The notes beneath the pieces are model-generated. The model saw only the letters and a list, made by a program, of their open reading frames with translations, ran no database searches and had not been told where the DNA came from. Below, piece by piece: positions 14,786 through 23,355 of a DNA stretch of 51,566 nucleotides. This DNA comes from Clostridia bacterium (lineage in GTDB: Bacteria; Bacillota; Clostridia; Oscillospirales; CAG-272). How positions within the stretch are numbered: position 1 is the first letter of the stretch; each line of letters begins with the position of its first letter. The stretch covers positions 1-51,566 of the forward strand of contig JAFQGP010000080.1 of NCBI GenBank assembly GCA_017415485.1, given 5' to 3'. The translations under genes and the position numbers were made by a program.

Positions 14786-15997
14786 TCACTCGGATCTGTT
14801 GATGTAAAAGGGGACGGGCTCGGCGATGTCATCGATGCACTCGACGCGGCATTCAAGTCTGTAAGCAGTGCCGTCGGCATTCTCGCCGCCGCTGAACGAT
14901 TTTGAAAGTATCTCCGCCTCGGGGATCGAAGCGAGTATTTTGTGGTTGATCTCAAAATACGCTATATCCACCGCCTCCGCAGGCGTGCGTGTGGCAGCCC
15001 TCTCGGCGAATATCGGAACCCTCGTAACCGAGAGCCCAATGGGGATCGTTGCGTCCCCCGAAGAGTATATATAAATATCCGAGTATATTTTATCATATTT
15101 AGTACCCGAAAATCCACCCTTTTTGAAAAATTTTTGTCTAAAAGAGAAAAAAATTATAGAAATTTCGCTGATCTCACTGCTTTGAGCCTCCCTGACAGTG
15201 TATTCGTAGGGAATTTCCGCCTCAAACAGATATTCGGTGCGTGCAAAAACGCTGCCTTTGGCGTGTGTTGCGCGAAAGCCGAGGCGTTCGCTGTCGTAAA
15301 GTCCGCTTGCGATAAGCTCGCCTTTTCTGACCGTCCGACCGATCTCGACCGTCGGCTCGCCCGCGATCAGCTCAAACCCGACTATCACCCCGTCGCGTTC
15401 GGCAACGAGATTTGCTCCGTCGCCTTCACCGCCGTCCTCGGGAGGTTCGTCAATCTCGGGGATCACCTCGACGTAAGCCACCGTGCCGATGACGTTTATC
15501 GACATCCACGCGATCTCCTCCGAATCTCGTTCTATTCTCGTTTGAATGTCGCCAACGTCTATCCGTGACAGCCACGCACCCGGTTTGACTCCGTATTCGG
15601 CGAGGATATTTTTTACTTCTGCCGTTTCAATAGCCTCATTCTCCACGACTCGGATGTCCCAAAGAACGCTGTTGCCGAGGATGAGTATCAGCAATCCCAA
15701 AGCCATACCCGCGATCAGTCCCGGCCGCGACAGCAGCCGACCGAAATAATAAGGCAGACCCGAAAGCAGAACTGCTTTTGCTTCGATTCCCGAAGCGCGA
15801 CAAAGGGCAACTGCGCGGCGTGCGGAAATATACGCGATATCAACCGAAGCAACGCCGTCCGCGGACACGATGTTCGAATAACTCTCCCCCATCGAAAGCA
15901 AAACGTTGAGCATGGGGATAAGATAGCTATCGGCGCATTCAAGCCTTGCTTTGCCGAAAAGAAAGCTGTCAGCAGTTCCTCTGTTTTTCTTTTTCAT
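14786..15997 (-). CDS. yqfD: Sporulation protein YqfD
   Basis: A 403-residue protein of the YqfD family (SpoIV-type, expressed under sigma E in the mother cell in Bacillus). It has an N-terminal soluble part, one strong membrane segment near residues 94-112 (LIAGMALGLLILILGN), and a C-terminal extracytoplasmic part with repeated beta strands (VAERDGVIVGFELIAGEPTV). The ATG at 15997 is chosen over a GTG at 16006 because GGAGG lies eight bases before it. It overlaps the end of yqfC by about 29 bases, as is common for this pair. The molecular function is unknown; in Bacillus yqfD mutants have spore defects. Confidence 0.9.
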   Translation of the reverse strand: MKKKNRGTADSFLFGKARLECADSYLIPMLNVLLSMGESYSNIVSADGVASVDIAYISARRAVALCRASGIEAKAVLLSGLPYYFGRLLSRPGLIAGMALGLLILILGNSVLWDIRVVENEAIETAEVKNILAEYGVKPGAWLSRIDVGDIQTRIERDSEEIAWMSINVIGTVAYVEVIPEIDEPPEDGGEGDGANLVAERDGVIVGFELIAGEPTVEIGRTVRKGELIASGLYDSERLGFRATHAKGSVFARTEYLFEAEIPYEYTVREAQSSEISEISIIFFSFRQKFFKKGGFSGTKYDKIYSDIYIYSSGDATIPIGLSVTRVPIFAERAATRTPAEAVDIAYFEINHKILASIPEAEILSKSFSGGENADGTAYRLECRVECIDDIAEPVPFYINRSE

Positions 15998-16295
15998 TTT
16001 CCTCACCTCCGCAATAATCTATCCGATCGATCTCGCCGCGAATGCTTATCCTTCCGTCGGAATATGACGACATCGCAAGCCTTCTGCCCTCGATCAGAAC
16101 GCAATATCCGCTTTGCAAAATCGTGATCCTTTCGGGGCAGTAGCAGAGTATCTCGCGGCAGCCGCAAAGAAGCAATTCGTTTCTGCCGCGCATCTCAAGA
16201 CTCATCCCCGAGGTCAGATCTGCGGGGATATCCGCAAGCTTTGACAAAAGCTCGGGCAGAGTCGGCATTTCGTGGCGTATTTTTCTTTTCTTCAT
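15969..16295 (-). CDS. yqfC: YabP/YqfC family sporulation protein
   Basis: A small protein of about 108 residues matching YqfC/YabP: MPTLPELLSKLADIPADLTSGM, then a beta-rich core with ITILQSGYCVLIEGRRLAMSSYSDGRISIRG. Two adjacent ATGs (16298 and 16295) are available. The second has the better spacing from GGAGG, so I use it. It opens the operon that runs through recO and faces the ylbJ-like gene across about 65 bases. Its presence with YqfD indicates a sporulating lineage. Confidence 0.88.
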   Translation of the reverse strand: MKKRKIRHEMPTLPELLSKLADIPADLTSGMSLEMRGRNELLLCGCREILCYCPERITILQSGYCVLIEGRRLAMSSYSDGRISIRGEIDRIDYCGGEENEKEKQRNC

Positions 16296-16298
16296 CAT

Positions 16299-16363
16299 TT
16301 CCTCCGCATCGTTTGAATACACTTTTTTATAAAATAATATGCGGGCTGGGGGTGGTCGATTAC
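16299..16363. promoter_or_regulatory. Divergent control region of yqfC and ylbJ-like genes
   Basis: A 65-base gap between divergent start codons, with an AT-rich centre (TTTTTTATAAAATAATAT). Both promoters must lie here or overlap the coding ends. In Bacillus both gene types are read by sigma E. A match to a sigma-E -10 box (CATATTAT on the minus strand) can be seen, but no clear -35 partner, so no exact site is claimed. Confidence 0.45.
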
Positions 16364-17458
16364 ATGTTATCGGTACGCAAATATTTGGGTGGTGGGACAG
16401 CAATTTCTGTCCTATGTATTTTTCTATTTATTCTGCTTTTTCGCGACTCGGAGATCGCAAGCGAGCAGATGAGGCGCGGAATGAGGATCTGCTTTGACAC
16501 GCTCGTGCCCTCGCTCTTCCCATTTATGGTCATATCCGAGCTTTTAGTCCGTTCGGGAGCTTGCGAACCCATCTCCCGTATTTTCGGGCGACCGGTGGAG
16601 GGACTTTTCGGCGTTTCGGGAGAATGTGCCTCGGCGCTGTTACTCGGGATCGTCTGCGGCTTTCCCGTTGGAGCAAAAGCGGCGGCATCGCTTTACTCGC
16701 GCGGGGATATAAGCAAGAAGGACTGCGAGCATCTGCTTTCGTTTTGCAACTTTCCATCGGCTCCTTTTGTGATCTTTGCCGTCGGCGAAGGGATGTTCGG
16801 AAGCAGGGACGTCGGAATACTGCTTTACTGCACCGTACTTTTTTCGGGGTTGATTTACGGAATACTGTTCCGCCGCAAGGGCAGAAAATCGGAGAATTTC
16901 AAAGTATCCAAATCCGATTTAAGCAACGAAAAAGCTCTTTCACTGTTTTCCTCATCTGTAGTTTCCGCCGCGTCTTCCGTGATCTCCGTTTGCGCATTTG
17001 TGACCTTTTTCACCTGTTTTGTCGGTTGTATATCATCACTTTTCGGAGCGGGTTCAAGCTCCCCCTTGCGTGCGTTGCTGTTTTCATTTTTCGAGCTTAC
17101 CTCGGGTTGCGCGGCTTGCACGTCGATCGATCAGCCCCATCTTGCCCTCGTCCTTGCCGCCGCGGCGTGCGGATGGTCGGGGCTTTCGGTATTTTTGCAG
17201 ATCTGTTCGCTCACTCGCACCGATGGCGTGGCGCTTTCGCTTATTCCGTATATCAGATCCAAAGCCTTTTGCTCGATTATTTGTGCATCTGTTACTGCGA
17301 TCTTTACATACTTAATTCCGTCGTTTACAGAAAAAATCAACGTCGCCGAAGATGCTTTTTCATCCGTCATTTCTTATCCGCAGACCTTCACCGTGGCGGT
17401 GAATATTATTTTTGTGCTCGCTTTGGTCAAACTTCTTGACAGAAAGCGCAAGATTTGA
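16364..17458 (+). CDS. ylbJ: YlbJ-like sporulation membrane protein
   Basis: A 364-residue polytopic membrane protein with about eight hydrophobic segments, matching the YlbJ / nucleoside-recognition (Gate) domain family. Signatures: FDTLVPSLFPFMVISELL (43-60 region), GIVCGFPVGAKAAASLYSRG, and LLSFCNFPSAPFVI. In Bacillus YlbJ is a sigma-E product needed for spore cortex formation. The ATG at 16364 is chosen because GGGGGTGG lies just upstream and the hydrophobic N-terminus starts there. The longer open frame upstream would overlap yqfC. Divergent pairing with yqfC-yqfD supports a sporulation role. A promoter for the next gene is buried in its last codons. Confidence 0.82.
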   Translation: MLSVRKYLGGGTAISVLCIFLFILLFRDSEIASEQMRRGMRICFDTLVPSLFPFMVISELLVRSGACEPISRIFGRPVEGLFGVSGECASALLLGIVCGFPVGAKAAASLYSRGDISKKDCEHLLSFCNFPSAPFVIFAVGEGMFGSRDVGILLYCTVLFSGLIYGILFRRKGRKSENFKVSKSDLSNEKALSLFSSSVVSAASSVISVCAFVTFFTCFVGCISSLFGAGSSSPLRALLFSFFELTSGCAACTSIDQPHLALVLAAAACGWSGLSVFLQICSLTRTDGVALSLIPYIRSKAFCSIICASVTAIFTYLIPSFTEKINVAEDAFSSVISYPQTFTVAVNIIFVLALVKLLDRKRKI

Positions 17459-17464
17459 TATAAT
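17436..17464 (+). promoter_or_regulatory. Perfect sigma-A consensus promoter
   Basis: TTGACA (17436-17441), a 17-base spacer and TATAAT (17459-17464), identical to consensus in both hexamers. It overlaps the last codons of the ylbJ-like gene and lies about 40 bases before the start of the 302-residue membrane protein. A housekeeping promoter here separates this gene from the sporulation gene upstream. Confidence 0.8.
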
Positions 17465-17502
17465 AAGTATAATAACGACAAAAAACGCCACGGAGATATA
17501 TT

Positions 17503-18411
17503 ATGAGTTTCAGTTTAGCTTCACTGATGAGCTATCCGATATGGACGCTCGTTTTCGCCATTTTCTTTCCCGCACTTGCCGCGATAGCAACTTTTGTCTG
17601 CTTACGCCGTGCAAATCCCGCTCGAAGGCTGATTGCATTTTTCATTATCGTGCCAATCTACGTCGCCCTTGCCGTCGTCGTATGCGGTGACACGGGAGGA
17701 CTCGTGTCCACGGTGATCCCTTGCCTTCGCACATATCCAGGTATCGGTACTCTTGCGGCAATCGCTTTTGGAATCATCAGCCTGAATTTCATCGCTCTTA
17801 TATGCGGCGCGGGTATTCTTAAAAGACGCGGTTCGATCGTCAATACGGTCGCTTCTACGGTCGCTTTCTTCATCAGCGCATTGATTACTTACAGCGCGTG
17901 GGCGTTTGGTGACTATATTCATTCAAACGAGCTTTTCCGCCTTGATATGCACGTAATTTCTGTGGGAGACGCTTTCCCCTCCCTTAGAAGTCTCGGCTTC
18001 ATTCCTTCCGCGATAATTGATTCGGGAGTTGAAATACTTGCTCTTTCGGTTCTTGCGCTTTTCATCATCGTTTATTTCCTCTCCTTCATTCCGCAGAAGA
18101 GTGCGGATGAGATCCTTAAAGAGGATCTTGAACGCAAGCGCCGCGCTGCCCTTGCCGCATCGGTTGAAAAGAGTGACAGCATCGACAGGATCTCGCACTC
18201 CTGCTCCGATGAAGACGAATGCACACAATGCTGCGAATTCTGCGAGCACGCAACAGCCCTTGCGAGCGACCGCACAAGGATGGTATGCGACAGATTCGGC
18301 GTTGTCGGCGCAACACACAAATGCCGCAAATTCCTTTACGATCCCCTCAAGCGCAAAGCTTTCCGACCGAAGATCGACACCGAGGATCAGCTTGAACATA
18401 TAGACATCTGA
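17503..18411 (+). CDS. Unknown membrane protein with cysteine-rich tail
   Basis: A 302-residue protein I do not recognise by name. It has five likely membrane segments (about 11-34, 42-61, 78-103, 114-135, 170-195). After these come a Lys/Arg/Glu-rich linker and a soluble tail with seven cysteines (234, 240, 243, 244, 247, 262, 274), in the pattern CTQCCEFCEHA ... MVCDRFGVV ... CRKFLYDPLKR. The tail looks like a small metal-binding or Fe-S domain; similar CEFCEHA...C...CRKF modules occur in other clostridial proteins as far as I recall. GGAG precedes the ATG. It has its own consensus promoter and a strong terminator, so it is a single-gene unit. Confidence 0.7.
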   Translation: MSFSLASLMSYPIWTLVFAIFFPALAAIATFVCLRRANPARRLIAFFIIVPIYVALAVVVCGDTGGLVSTVIPCLRTYPGIGTLAAIAFGIISLNFIALICGAGILKRRGSIVNTVASTVAFFISALITYSAWAFGDYIHSNELFRLDMHVISVGDAFPSLRSLGFIPSAIIDSGVEILALSVLALFIIVYFLSFIPQKSADEILKEDLERKRRAALAASVEKSDSIDRISHSCSDEDECTQCCEFCEHATALASDRTRMVCDRFGVVGATHKCRKFLYDPLKRKAFRPKIDTEDQLEHIDI

Positions 18412-18416
18412 CCCCA

Positions 18417-18455
18417 AATAACTCCCGTTTTTTCGAGCGGGAGTTATTTTTTATA
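18417..18455 (+). terminator. Intrinsic terminator
   Basis: AATAACTCCCG (18417-18427) pairs perfectly with CGGGAGTTATT (18438-18448) over a ten-base loop, followed by TTTTTTAT. It closes the 302-residue membrane protein gene six bases after its stop codon and separates it from the SPFH operon. Confidence 0.9.
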
Positions 18456-18464
18456 TAATTTTTC

Positions 18465-18493
18465 TTGACTTTTTGCTCTAAATATGATATTAT
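18465..18493 (+). promoter_or_regulatory. Promoter of the LRR-SPFH-ATPase operon
   Basis: TTGACT (18465-18470), a 17-base spacer and TATTAT (18488-18493), directly after the upstream terminator and about 40 bases before the first start codon. It is the only clear promoter ahead of the six-gene operon. Confidence 0.75.
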
Positions 18494-18534
18494 AAATTGA
18501 ATTATTATATATTCCTTTGCGAAAGGACATAAAA

Positions 18535-19449
18535 ATGAAATCAAAAAAGCTATTTTGCTCGGCACTTGCCTGTCTTGTGCCGATCATACTGACATTCATT
18601 TTAGCCTCGTGCAACAGCTTTTCGGAGACCGAATATGCCGTTGTCGCGGAAAGCTTGACATTCGATATTTACATATACGATCAATACGAAAACTCAACCG
18701 TCAGGATCACGGGCATTGACGGTATGCCAAGGCATCTGATCATTCCCGAAAAGATCAACGGTATGACCGTGGTTGAGATCGGCGAGCGCGCGTTTGCTGA
18801 CAACGACACTCTGATCTATCTTGAACTCCCCAAGGGAAATATCAAGCTCGGAAAGGGTTTCTGCTCAGACAGCATCGCTCTCACGGGAATCAATCTTTCG
18901 GGATCGGTGAACATCATTCCCGAAAACGCTTTCGAGAATTGCGCAAATCTTGCCCGCATCGACGGCACGGATCAACTCACCGCTATCGAATCGCAAGCTT
19001 TTGCGGGCTGCTCTTCGCTCCCCGCGCTTGCAATACCCGAAACGCTCACCTCAATAGGTGCCGAAGCTTTCCGAGGATGCACCGCCCTCTCGCGCATCAG
19101 GATCCCAAGCACCGTGACTTCTATCGGAGAATCTGCTTTCTGGGGTTGTGACGGTCTTGCGGTTGCTGAAATGCTCTGCACCGCAGAGATCCCCCAATAT
19201 TGCTTTCTCGGCTGTGCTTCGCTGACATCCGTCAAAATCGGCGACAACGTGACGGCAATAAATGATGAAGCTTTCAGAAACTGCCGCGCGCTTTACAGCG
19301 TGGAGATCGGAAAAGACTGCAGATCCATAGGCGACTATGCATTCCACGCCTGCGACCAGCTCACCGAGGTCGTATTTGCCGACAAAGCAAGCATTTCGAT
19401 CGGCGACGGCAACGAATCACTGAACGGACAAAGCAAGGAGGCGGAATGA
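18535..19449 (+). CDS. BspA-type leucine-rich repeat lipoprotein 1
   Basis: A 304-residue predicted lipoprotein: signal peptide, lipobox (ILASC, Cys26), a short beta-rich region, then about eight BspA-like leucine-rich repeats (LRR_5, units of roughly 23 residues such as LTSIGAEAFRGCTALSRIRIP). Such repeats form a curved solenoid that binds proteins or glycans on the cell surface; the ligand is unknown. The ATG at 18535 has AAAGGAC upstream and starts the signal peptide; an ATG six codons earlier lacks a site. It is the first gene of a six-gene operon and overlaps the next gene by four bases. Confidence 0.85.
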   Translation: MKSKKLFCSALACLVPIILTFILASCNSFSETEYAVVAESLTFDIYIYDQYENSTVRITGIDGMPRHLIIPEKINGMTVVEIGERAFADNDTLIYLELPKGNIKLGKGFCSDSIALTGINLSGSVNIIPENAFENCANLARIDGTDQLTAIESQAFAGCSSLPALAIPETLTSIGAEAFRGCTALSRIRIPSTVTSIGESAFWGCDGLAVAEMLCTAEIPQYCFLGCASLTSVKIGDNVTAINDEAFRNCRALYSVEIGKDCRSIGDYAFHACDQLTEVVFADKASISIGDGNESLNGQSKEAE

Positions 19450-20477
19450 TGAAAATTAAAACCGCAGCATACATTCTCATTCTCTTTATGCTTCTACCTT
19501 TGCTTTTCTCCTGTAAAGGAACCGAAGCCACATTTACGCCCGAAAGCTTTGATTTCACTCTCCGCACAGCCACCGACGAAATGGGATTTGAGAACGGATA
19601 CTCATTTACCATTCTTGATGACGGAAGCGTTGCTATAAACGAAGCCGACGTCACGGGCGACGTGAATATCCCCGCCGAGCTTGCGGGCAGAAAGGTCACC
19701 GCCATCGGCGAAGGTGCATTCTTCAAGAACACTTCGATCACGTCCGTAAGCATACCGAGCGGTGTCGAATCGATCGGAATATATGCCTTTTCAGATTGTA
19801 CCGCGCTTGCATCGGTCGAAATTGCTGAAAGCGTATGGCGAATCGCACCGTTTGCGTTTGAGAACACCCCTTGGCTTGCCGCGCAGACCGATGAATTTGT
19901 GACCGTCGGCGGCGGAGTTCTCATTGCATACAACGGAACATCCCGCACTCCTGTCCTTCCCGAAAAGGTCCGTCACCTCGGCGGAGCGTTTGCGGGACTC
20001 GAAACCGTCTATACAATCACGGCAAACAAGGAACTGCTCAGCATTTCGGACATGGCTCTTTCCTTCTGTATGAATCTTGTGGATATCGACCTCGGGCTTT
20101 CGCTCGTTTATATCGGCGATCAGGCGTTTTCGGGATGCGAAAAGCTTCGCTCACTGAATCTGCCCGACACGGCAAGATACATCGGGAACCAATCTTGTCT
20201 TAACTGCTACGAGCTTAAATCTGTCGATCTTGGCAAGAGCATGACCCTTCTCGGCACCAACACCTTTGAATACTGCCAGAGCATGAGAATCATTTACATT
20301 CCTAAAGCTCTTACAGCTATCAAAACCTCTCACTTCACCGATTGTATGTCGCTCACACTTTTGCTTTATGAAGGAAGCGAAGCGGAGTTTGACGCAATAT
20401 CCACCAATGACAACGCATTCAACTTCAGAGATCTGAGCAAGGTCTTCAACTATCCCGGAGGCACCAATGAAAAATAA
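19446..20477 (+). CDS. BspA-type leucine-rich repeat lipoprotein 2
   Basis: A 343-residue lipoprotein (lipobox LLFSC, Cys23) with the same design as its upstream neighbour but diverged in sequence. A leading beta segment (GYSFTILDDGSVAINEADVTGD) is followed by LRR_5 repeats. The solenoid is interrupted by the PWLAAQTDEFVTVGGGVLIAYNG insertion typical of BspA proteins. It overlaps the stop of the first LRR gene (ATGA) and its own 3' end overlaps the start of the first SPFH gene by 11 bases, so the three are translationally coupled. The two LRR genes probably arose by an old duplication. Confidence 0.85.
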   Translation: MMKIKTAAYILILFMLLPLLFSCKGTEATFTPESFDFTLRTATDEMGFENGYSFTILDDGSVAINEADVTGDVNIPAELAGRKVTAIGEGAFFKNTSITSVSIPSGVESIGIYAFSDCTALASVEIAESVWRIAPFAFENTPWLAAQTDEFVTVGGGVLIAYNGTSRTPVLPEKVRHLGGAFAGLETVYTITANKELLSISDMALSFCMNLVDIDLGLSLVYIGDQAFSGCEKLRSLNLPDTARYIGNQSCLNCYELKSVDLGKSMTLLGTNTFEYCQSMRIIYIPKALTAIKTSHFTDCMSLTLLLYEGSEAEFDAISTNDNAFNFRDLSKVFNYPGGTNEK

Positions 20478-22245
20478 CAAATTTCGAAAGCTTCTCCCGC
20501 CGCTGATATCGCTTATCGTCGCGATAGCTTGCGGTATCGGAATGATCTATTTATACAAGCTTACAAAATACCTGCCAATTTATCTTCTCGGACTGACGCT
20601 CCTTCTTCCCTCGGCGGTAAACCTCTCACTCTTCATCTTGAAAATACCGACAAAAAAGAAGGAAAAGGAAGCGGTAATTATTGAAGAAAGCCCCGAACCG
20701 GTACCCGAGGAAAAGAAATTCCAAAACTTCCTACGTGCTGTCGGCCGGGCGATCAAGAATTTCTTCTCAAAGATATGCGGCAAGATCGACGGTGAAAAGA
20801 TCATTCGCTACCTTTCCATCATCATCGCCGCAGCCTCATTCGCCGCAATTCAGTATTTCTTTGCAATTTCGCTCAAGGCTGCGACCTCGCTTTACACGGT
20901 CAATTACGCCTACGCAGTTCTTCTGATCGCGCTCTTCCTTGTCTTCATAGTCCTTGACAAGTGGATGCTTCACAACGAGGATGCAGGCGAATACGCATCC
21001 GCTCTCGGAAGCAACGTGCGCTCGATCCTGGCTCTTGCAAGGCTTGCGCTGATACTTATGATCCCCGCAATGTTCATCAAGCTCCTCGGCTTTTATGAGC
21101 TTCAGAAGTACGTGGTCATTGCGATCGCGATCATATTCTACTGGTCGTCGCTCTTCACTCTGCTCTCGTATCTCGCAAGAGGTATCCGACACGAGCTTGC
21201 AAGTGTGCCCGACATCCGCATTCCCGCTCCATTCTCGGGCGGAAGCGGACAGGATATGGGCATCCTTTCCTACCTCGAGGAAAACACGGGAATCACAATG
21301 CGCGGCCTTTGGAGCGTCAAGCTCATGGGCAAGCTTATCATCCCTTCACTCATCTTCGCTTTTCTTCTTTTCTGGATCTCAACGGGATTCATTGAGATCG
21401 GCGCGGGACAGCAAGGAGCGCTTTATAATTTCGGAAAGCTTCAAAGCGAACCGCTCGAGCCGGGTCTGCATCTGACTCTCCCCTGGCCCTTCGGCAAAAC
21501 TGTTATATATAACACCGATTCTGTATCGACCATCACGATCGGCTACCGCTCCGACACTTCAGGCGACAACGTTTGGACACAGACACACGGAAGTGAAGAA
21601 TATGAGCTTCTGCTTGGCGGCGGTGAGGAGCTTGTTTCGATCAACCTTTGCATCGAATACAAGATCGGCGACCTTAACGACTATCTTGTCAACTGCGCTC
21701 GCCCCGAGTCGGTTCTTGAGGCAAGTGCCTATGAGCTTGTCGCGGACAAGACGATAACCACCGACCTCAACACACTTCTTTCAGCCGACCGCGACGAATT
21801 CGCATCGGCATTTATGGTCGATCTGAAGGAAAAGATCAAGGAACGCAACACGGGACTCGAGATCGTCAGCGTAGTCCTTGAAAGCATTCATCCCCCTCTC
21901 GGCATTGCCGATATTTATCAGAGGCTCGTAAGCGCGGAGATAGAAGCGCAGACACGCATTATGTACGCCGAGGCATTTGCCGCAGTACGCGTGCTTGAAG
22001 CCGAAACCAACTACAGCCAGACTGTTTCCGTGGCGACCGCGGAAAGGCTCAACAAAATTGCCGCGGCTCAGGCTGAGGTTTCCGAGTTTATGGCAAGCGT
22101 TGCCGCAGACTCATCCTATTCGGATGCTTACAGATATTATAAATACCTCAACGCCGTTAAGAATGCTTATGGCAACGCAAATATCATCATAGTCAGCTCG
22201 GACATCGATGAATCTCGCATCTGGTACGGCACTATCAAAAACTAA
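20467..22245 (+). CDS. SPFH protein A with multi-helix membrane domain
   Basis: A 592-residue protein whose C-terminal half (from about 307) is an SPFH/Band 7 domain of the HflK type (GAGQQGALYNFGKLQSEPL, EPGLHLTLPWPF, VSINLCIEYKIGD). It continues with a helical segment (about 480-560) likely to coil with partners. The N-terminal half is unusual for HflK. It has about seven membrane segments (near 11-30, 37-57, 113-133, 147-164, 186-207, 214-235, 288-306) and a Lys/Glu/Pro-rich loop (62-85). SPFH proteins form ring-shaped membrane cages that corral proteases or transporters. It is the first of three SPFH genes in a row. No dedicated ribosome binding site is evident, since the start lies inside the LRR2 gene. 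Confidence 0.85.
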   Translation: MKNNKFRKLLPPLISLIVAIACGIGMIYLYKLTKYLPIYLLGLTLLLPSAVNLSLFILKIPTKKKEKEAVIIEESPEPVPEEKKFQNFLRAVGRAIKNFFSKICGKIDGEKIIRYLSIIIAAASFAAIQYFFAISLKAATSLYTVNYAYAVLLIALFLVFIVLDKWMLHNEDAGEYASALGSNVRSILALARLALILMIPAMFIKLLGFYELQKYVVIAIAIIFYWSSLFTLLSYLARGIRHELASVPDIRIPAPFSGGSGQDMGILSYLEENTGITMRGLWSVKLMGKLIIPSLIFAFLLFWISTGFIEIGAGQQGALYNFGKLQSEPLEPGLHLTLPWPFGKTVIYNTDSVSTITIGYRSDTSGDNVWTQTHGSEEYELLLGGGEELVSINLCIEYKIGDLNDYLVNCARPESVLEASAYELVADKTITTDLNTLLSADRDEFASAFMVDLKEKIKERNTGLEIVSVVLESIHPPLGIADIYQRLVSAEIEAQTRIMYAEAFAAVRVLEAETNYSQTVSVATAERLNKIAAAQAEVSEFMASVAADSSYSDAYRYYKYLNAVKNAYGNANIIIVSSDIDESRIWYGTIKN

Positions 22246-22260
22246 TTTCGGGTGATCAAT

Positions 22261-23355
22261 ATGAAAAAGAATAAAGTAACAGAAAATAACGAAAAAATGG
22301 CGATCTCGCACGAGCCTCGCGAAAAATCGAGCTTTGGAATGCGTTTTCTCAAGGTATTCGTCGCACTCCTTCTCGTCACGGCAATAGCCTACTTCGGCTT
22401 CACCTTTGAAGTCCGCGAGGGCAACTGTGCAGTTGTTCTCCGCTTTGGTGCTCCCCGCGCGGAGATCACCGAATCGGGACTTTACTTCCGTCTGCCCTGG
22501 CCCTTCGAGAATGTTGTTCAGTATGAAAACAGAATGCAGTATCTCGAATCCAACGCACAGGAGACCGTAACCAAAGATAAGAGAAACATCATTCTTTCAT
22601 CTTACGTAATATGGCAGGTTGAAGATCCCCTTCTCTTCCACAACAGCGTCGGCGCTTACGGAAGCACGGAGATATATATCGACCAGCAGATCAGAAGCGC
22701 TACACAGAGCACAATGGGCGCTTACGAGCTGACAGAGCTCGTTTCCCTCGACACAGAAAAGATCAAGACCGAGGAAATCCAGCAGAAGATCTTCGAGAAG
22801 GTCAAGGAAAACTGCGAGAAGAACTACGGAATCTCGATCGTCGACGTCAGCATCCTTCGTCTGAGCCTTCCCGACATCAACCTTCAGAGCGTATTCGATC
22901 AGATGCGTCAGGACAGACAGACCGACATTGACACCATCCTTGCAAATGCAGAAAAAGAAGCAAGCCGCATCACAAACGAGGCTGAAGTCAAAGCCGAGGA
23001 AATAATCGCCAAGGGCACCAACGAAGCCGCACAGATCAAGGCGGATACCGAAAAGGCTGTCGCACAGATCTATGCAGACGCTCAGGCAGCAAATCTCGAA
23101 CTTTTCACCTTCCTCAAGACACTCGACACTCTTGCTGCTTCTGTAAGCTCGAACACCGTTGCTATTCTCAGCACGGATGACTATCCCTTCACCGCTCTCA
23201 AGGATTATTCGAAGATGCTTGAATCCGAGGGCGACGAAACAATACTCCAAGATCTTTCCTATCTTCTCTCGCAGCTGAACGAAACCGACAGACAGGCGCT
23301 CATCGACGCAATCGGCAAGCTTATCGAAGGAGCCGCAAAGGGTAACGCACAATGA
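22261..23355 (+). CDS. SPFH protein B (HflC-like)
   Basis: A 364-residue single-pass SPFH protein. A short cytoplasmic N-terminus precedes one membrane segment (FLKVFVALLLVTAIAYFGF). The Band 7 domain follows (REGNCAVVLRFGAPRAEITESGLYFRLPWPF, VTKDKRNIILSSYVIWQVEDP). Then comes a long Ala/Glu/Lys helix (EKEASRITNEAEVKAEEIIA) typical of HflC. The ATG at 22261 is chosen; a GTG at 22252 is itself part of the GGGTGAT ribosome binding site. It lies 15 bases after SPFH A and overlaps SPFH C by four bases. In enterobacteria HflK and HflC encase the protease FtsH; here the operon partner is a P-type ATPase instead. Confidence 0.88.
   Translation: MKKNKVTENNEKMAISHEPREKSSFGMRFLKVFVALLLVTAIAYFGFTFEVREGNCAVVLRFGAPRAEITESGLYFRLPWPFENVVQYENRMQYLESNAQETVTKDKRNIILSSYVIWQVEDPLLFHNSVGAYGSTEIYIDQQIRSATQSTMGAYELTELVSLDTEKIKTEEIQQKIFEKVKENCEKNYGISIVDVSILRLSLPDINLQSVFDQMRQDRQTDIDTILANAEKEASRITNEAEVKAEEIIAKGTNEAAQIKADTEKAVAQIYADAQAANLELFTFLKTLDTLAASVSSNTVAILSTDDYPFTALKDYSKMLESEGDETILQDLSYLLSQLNETDRQALIDAIGKLIEGAAKGNAQ

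Noticed and set aside
14776..14955. Upstream extension of phoH by 60 codons
   Set aside because: It would overlap yqfD, has a Ser/Arg-rich composition unlike PhoH, and the ATG at 14775 has a proper ribosome binding site.
16299..16363. Exact sigma-E promoter sites for yqfC and ylbJ
   Set aside because: A -10-like CATATTAT exists but no -35 at the right spacing, so only the control region is listed.
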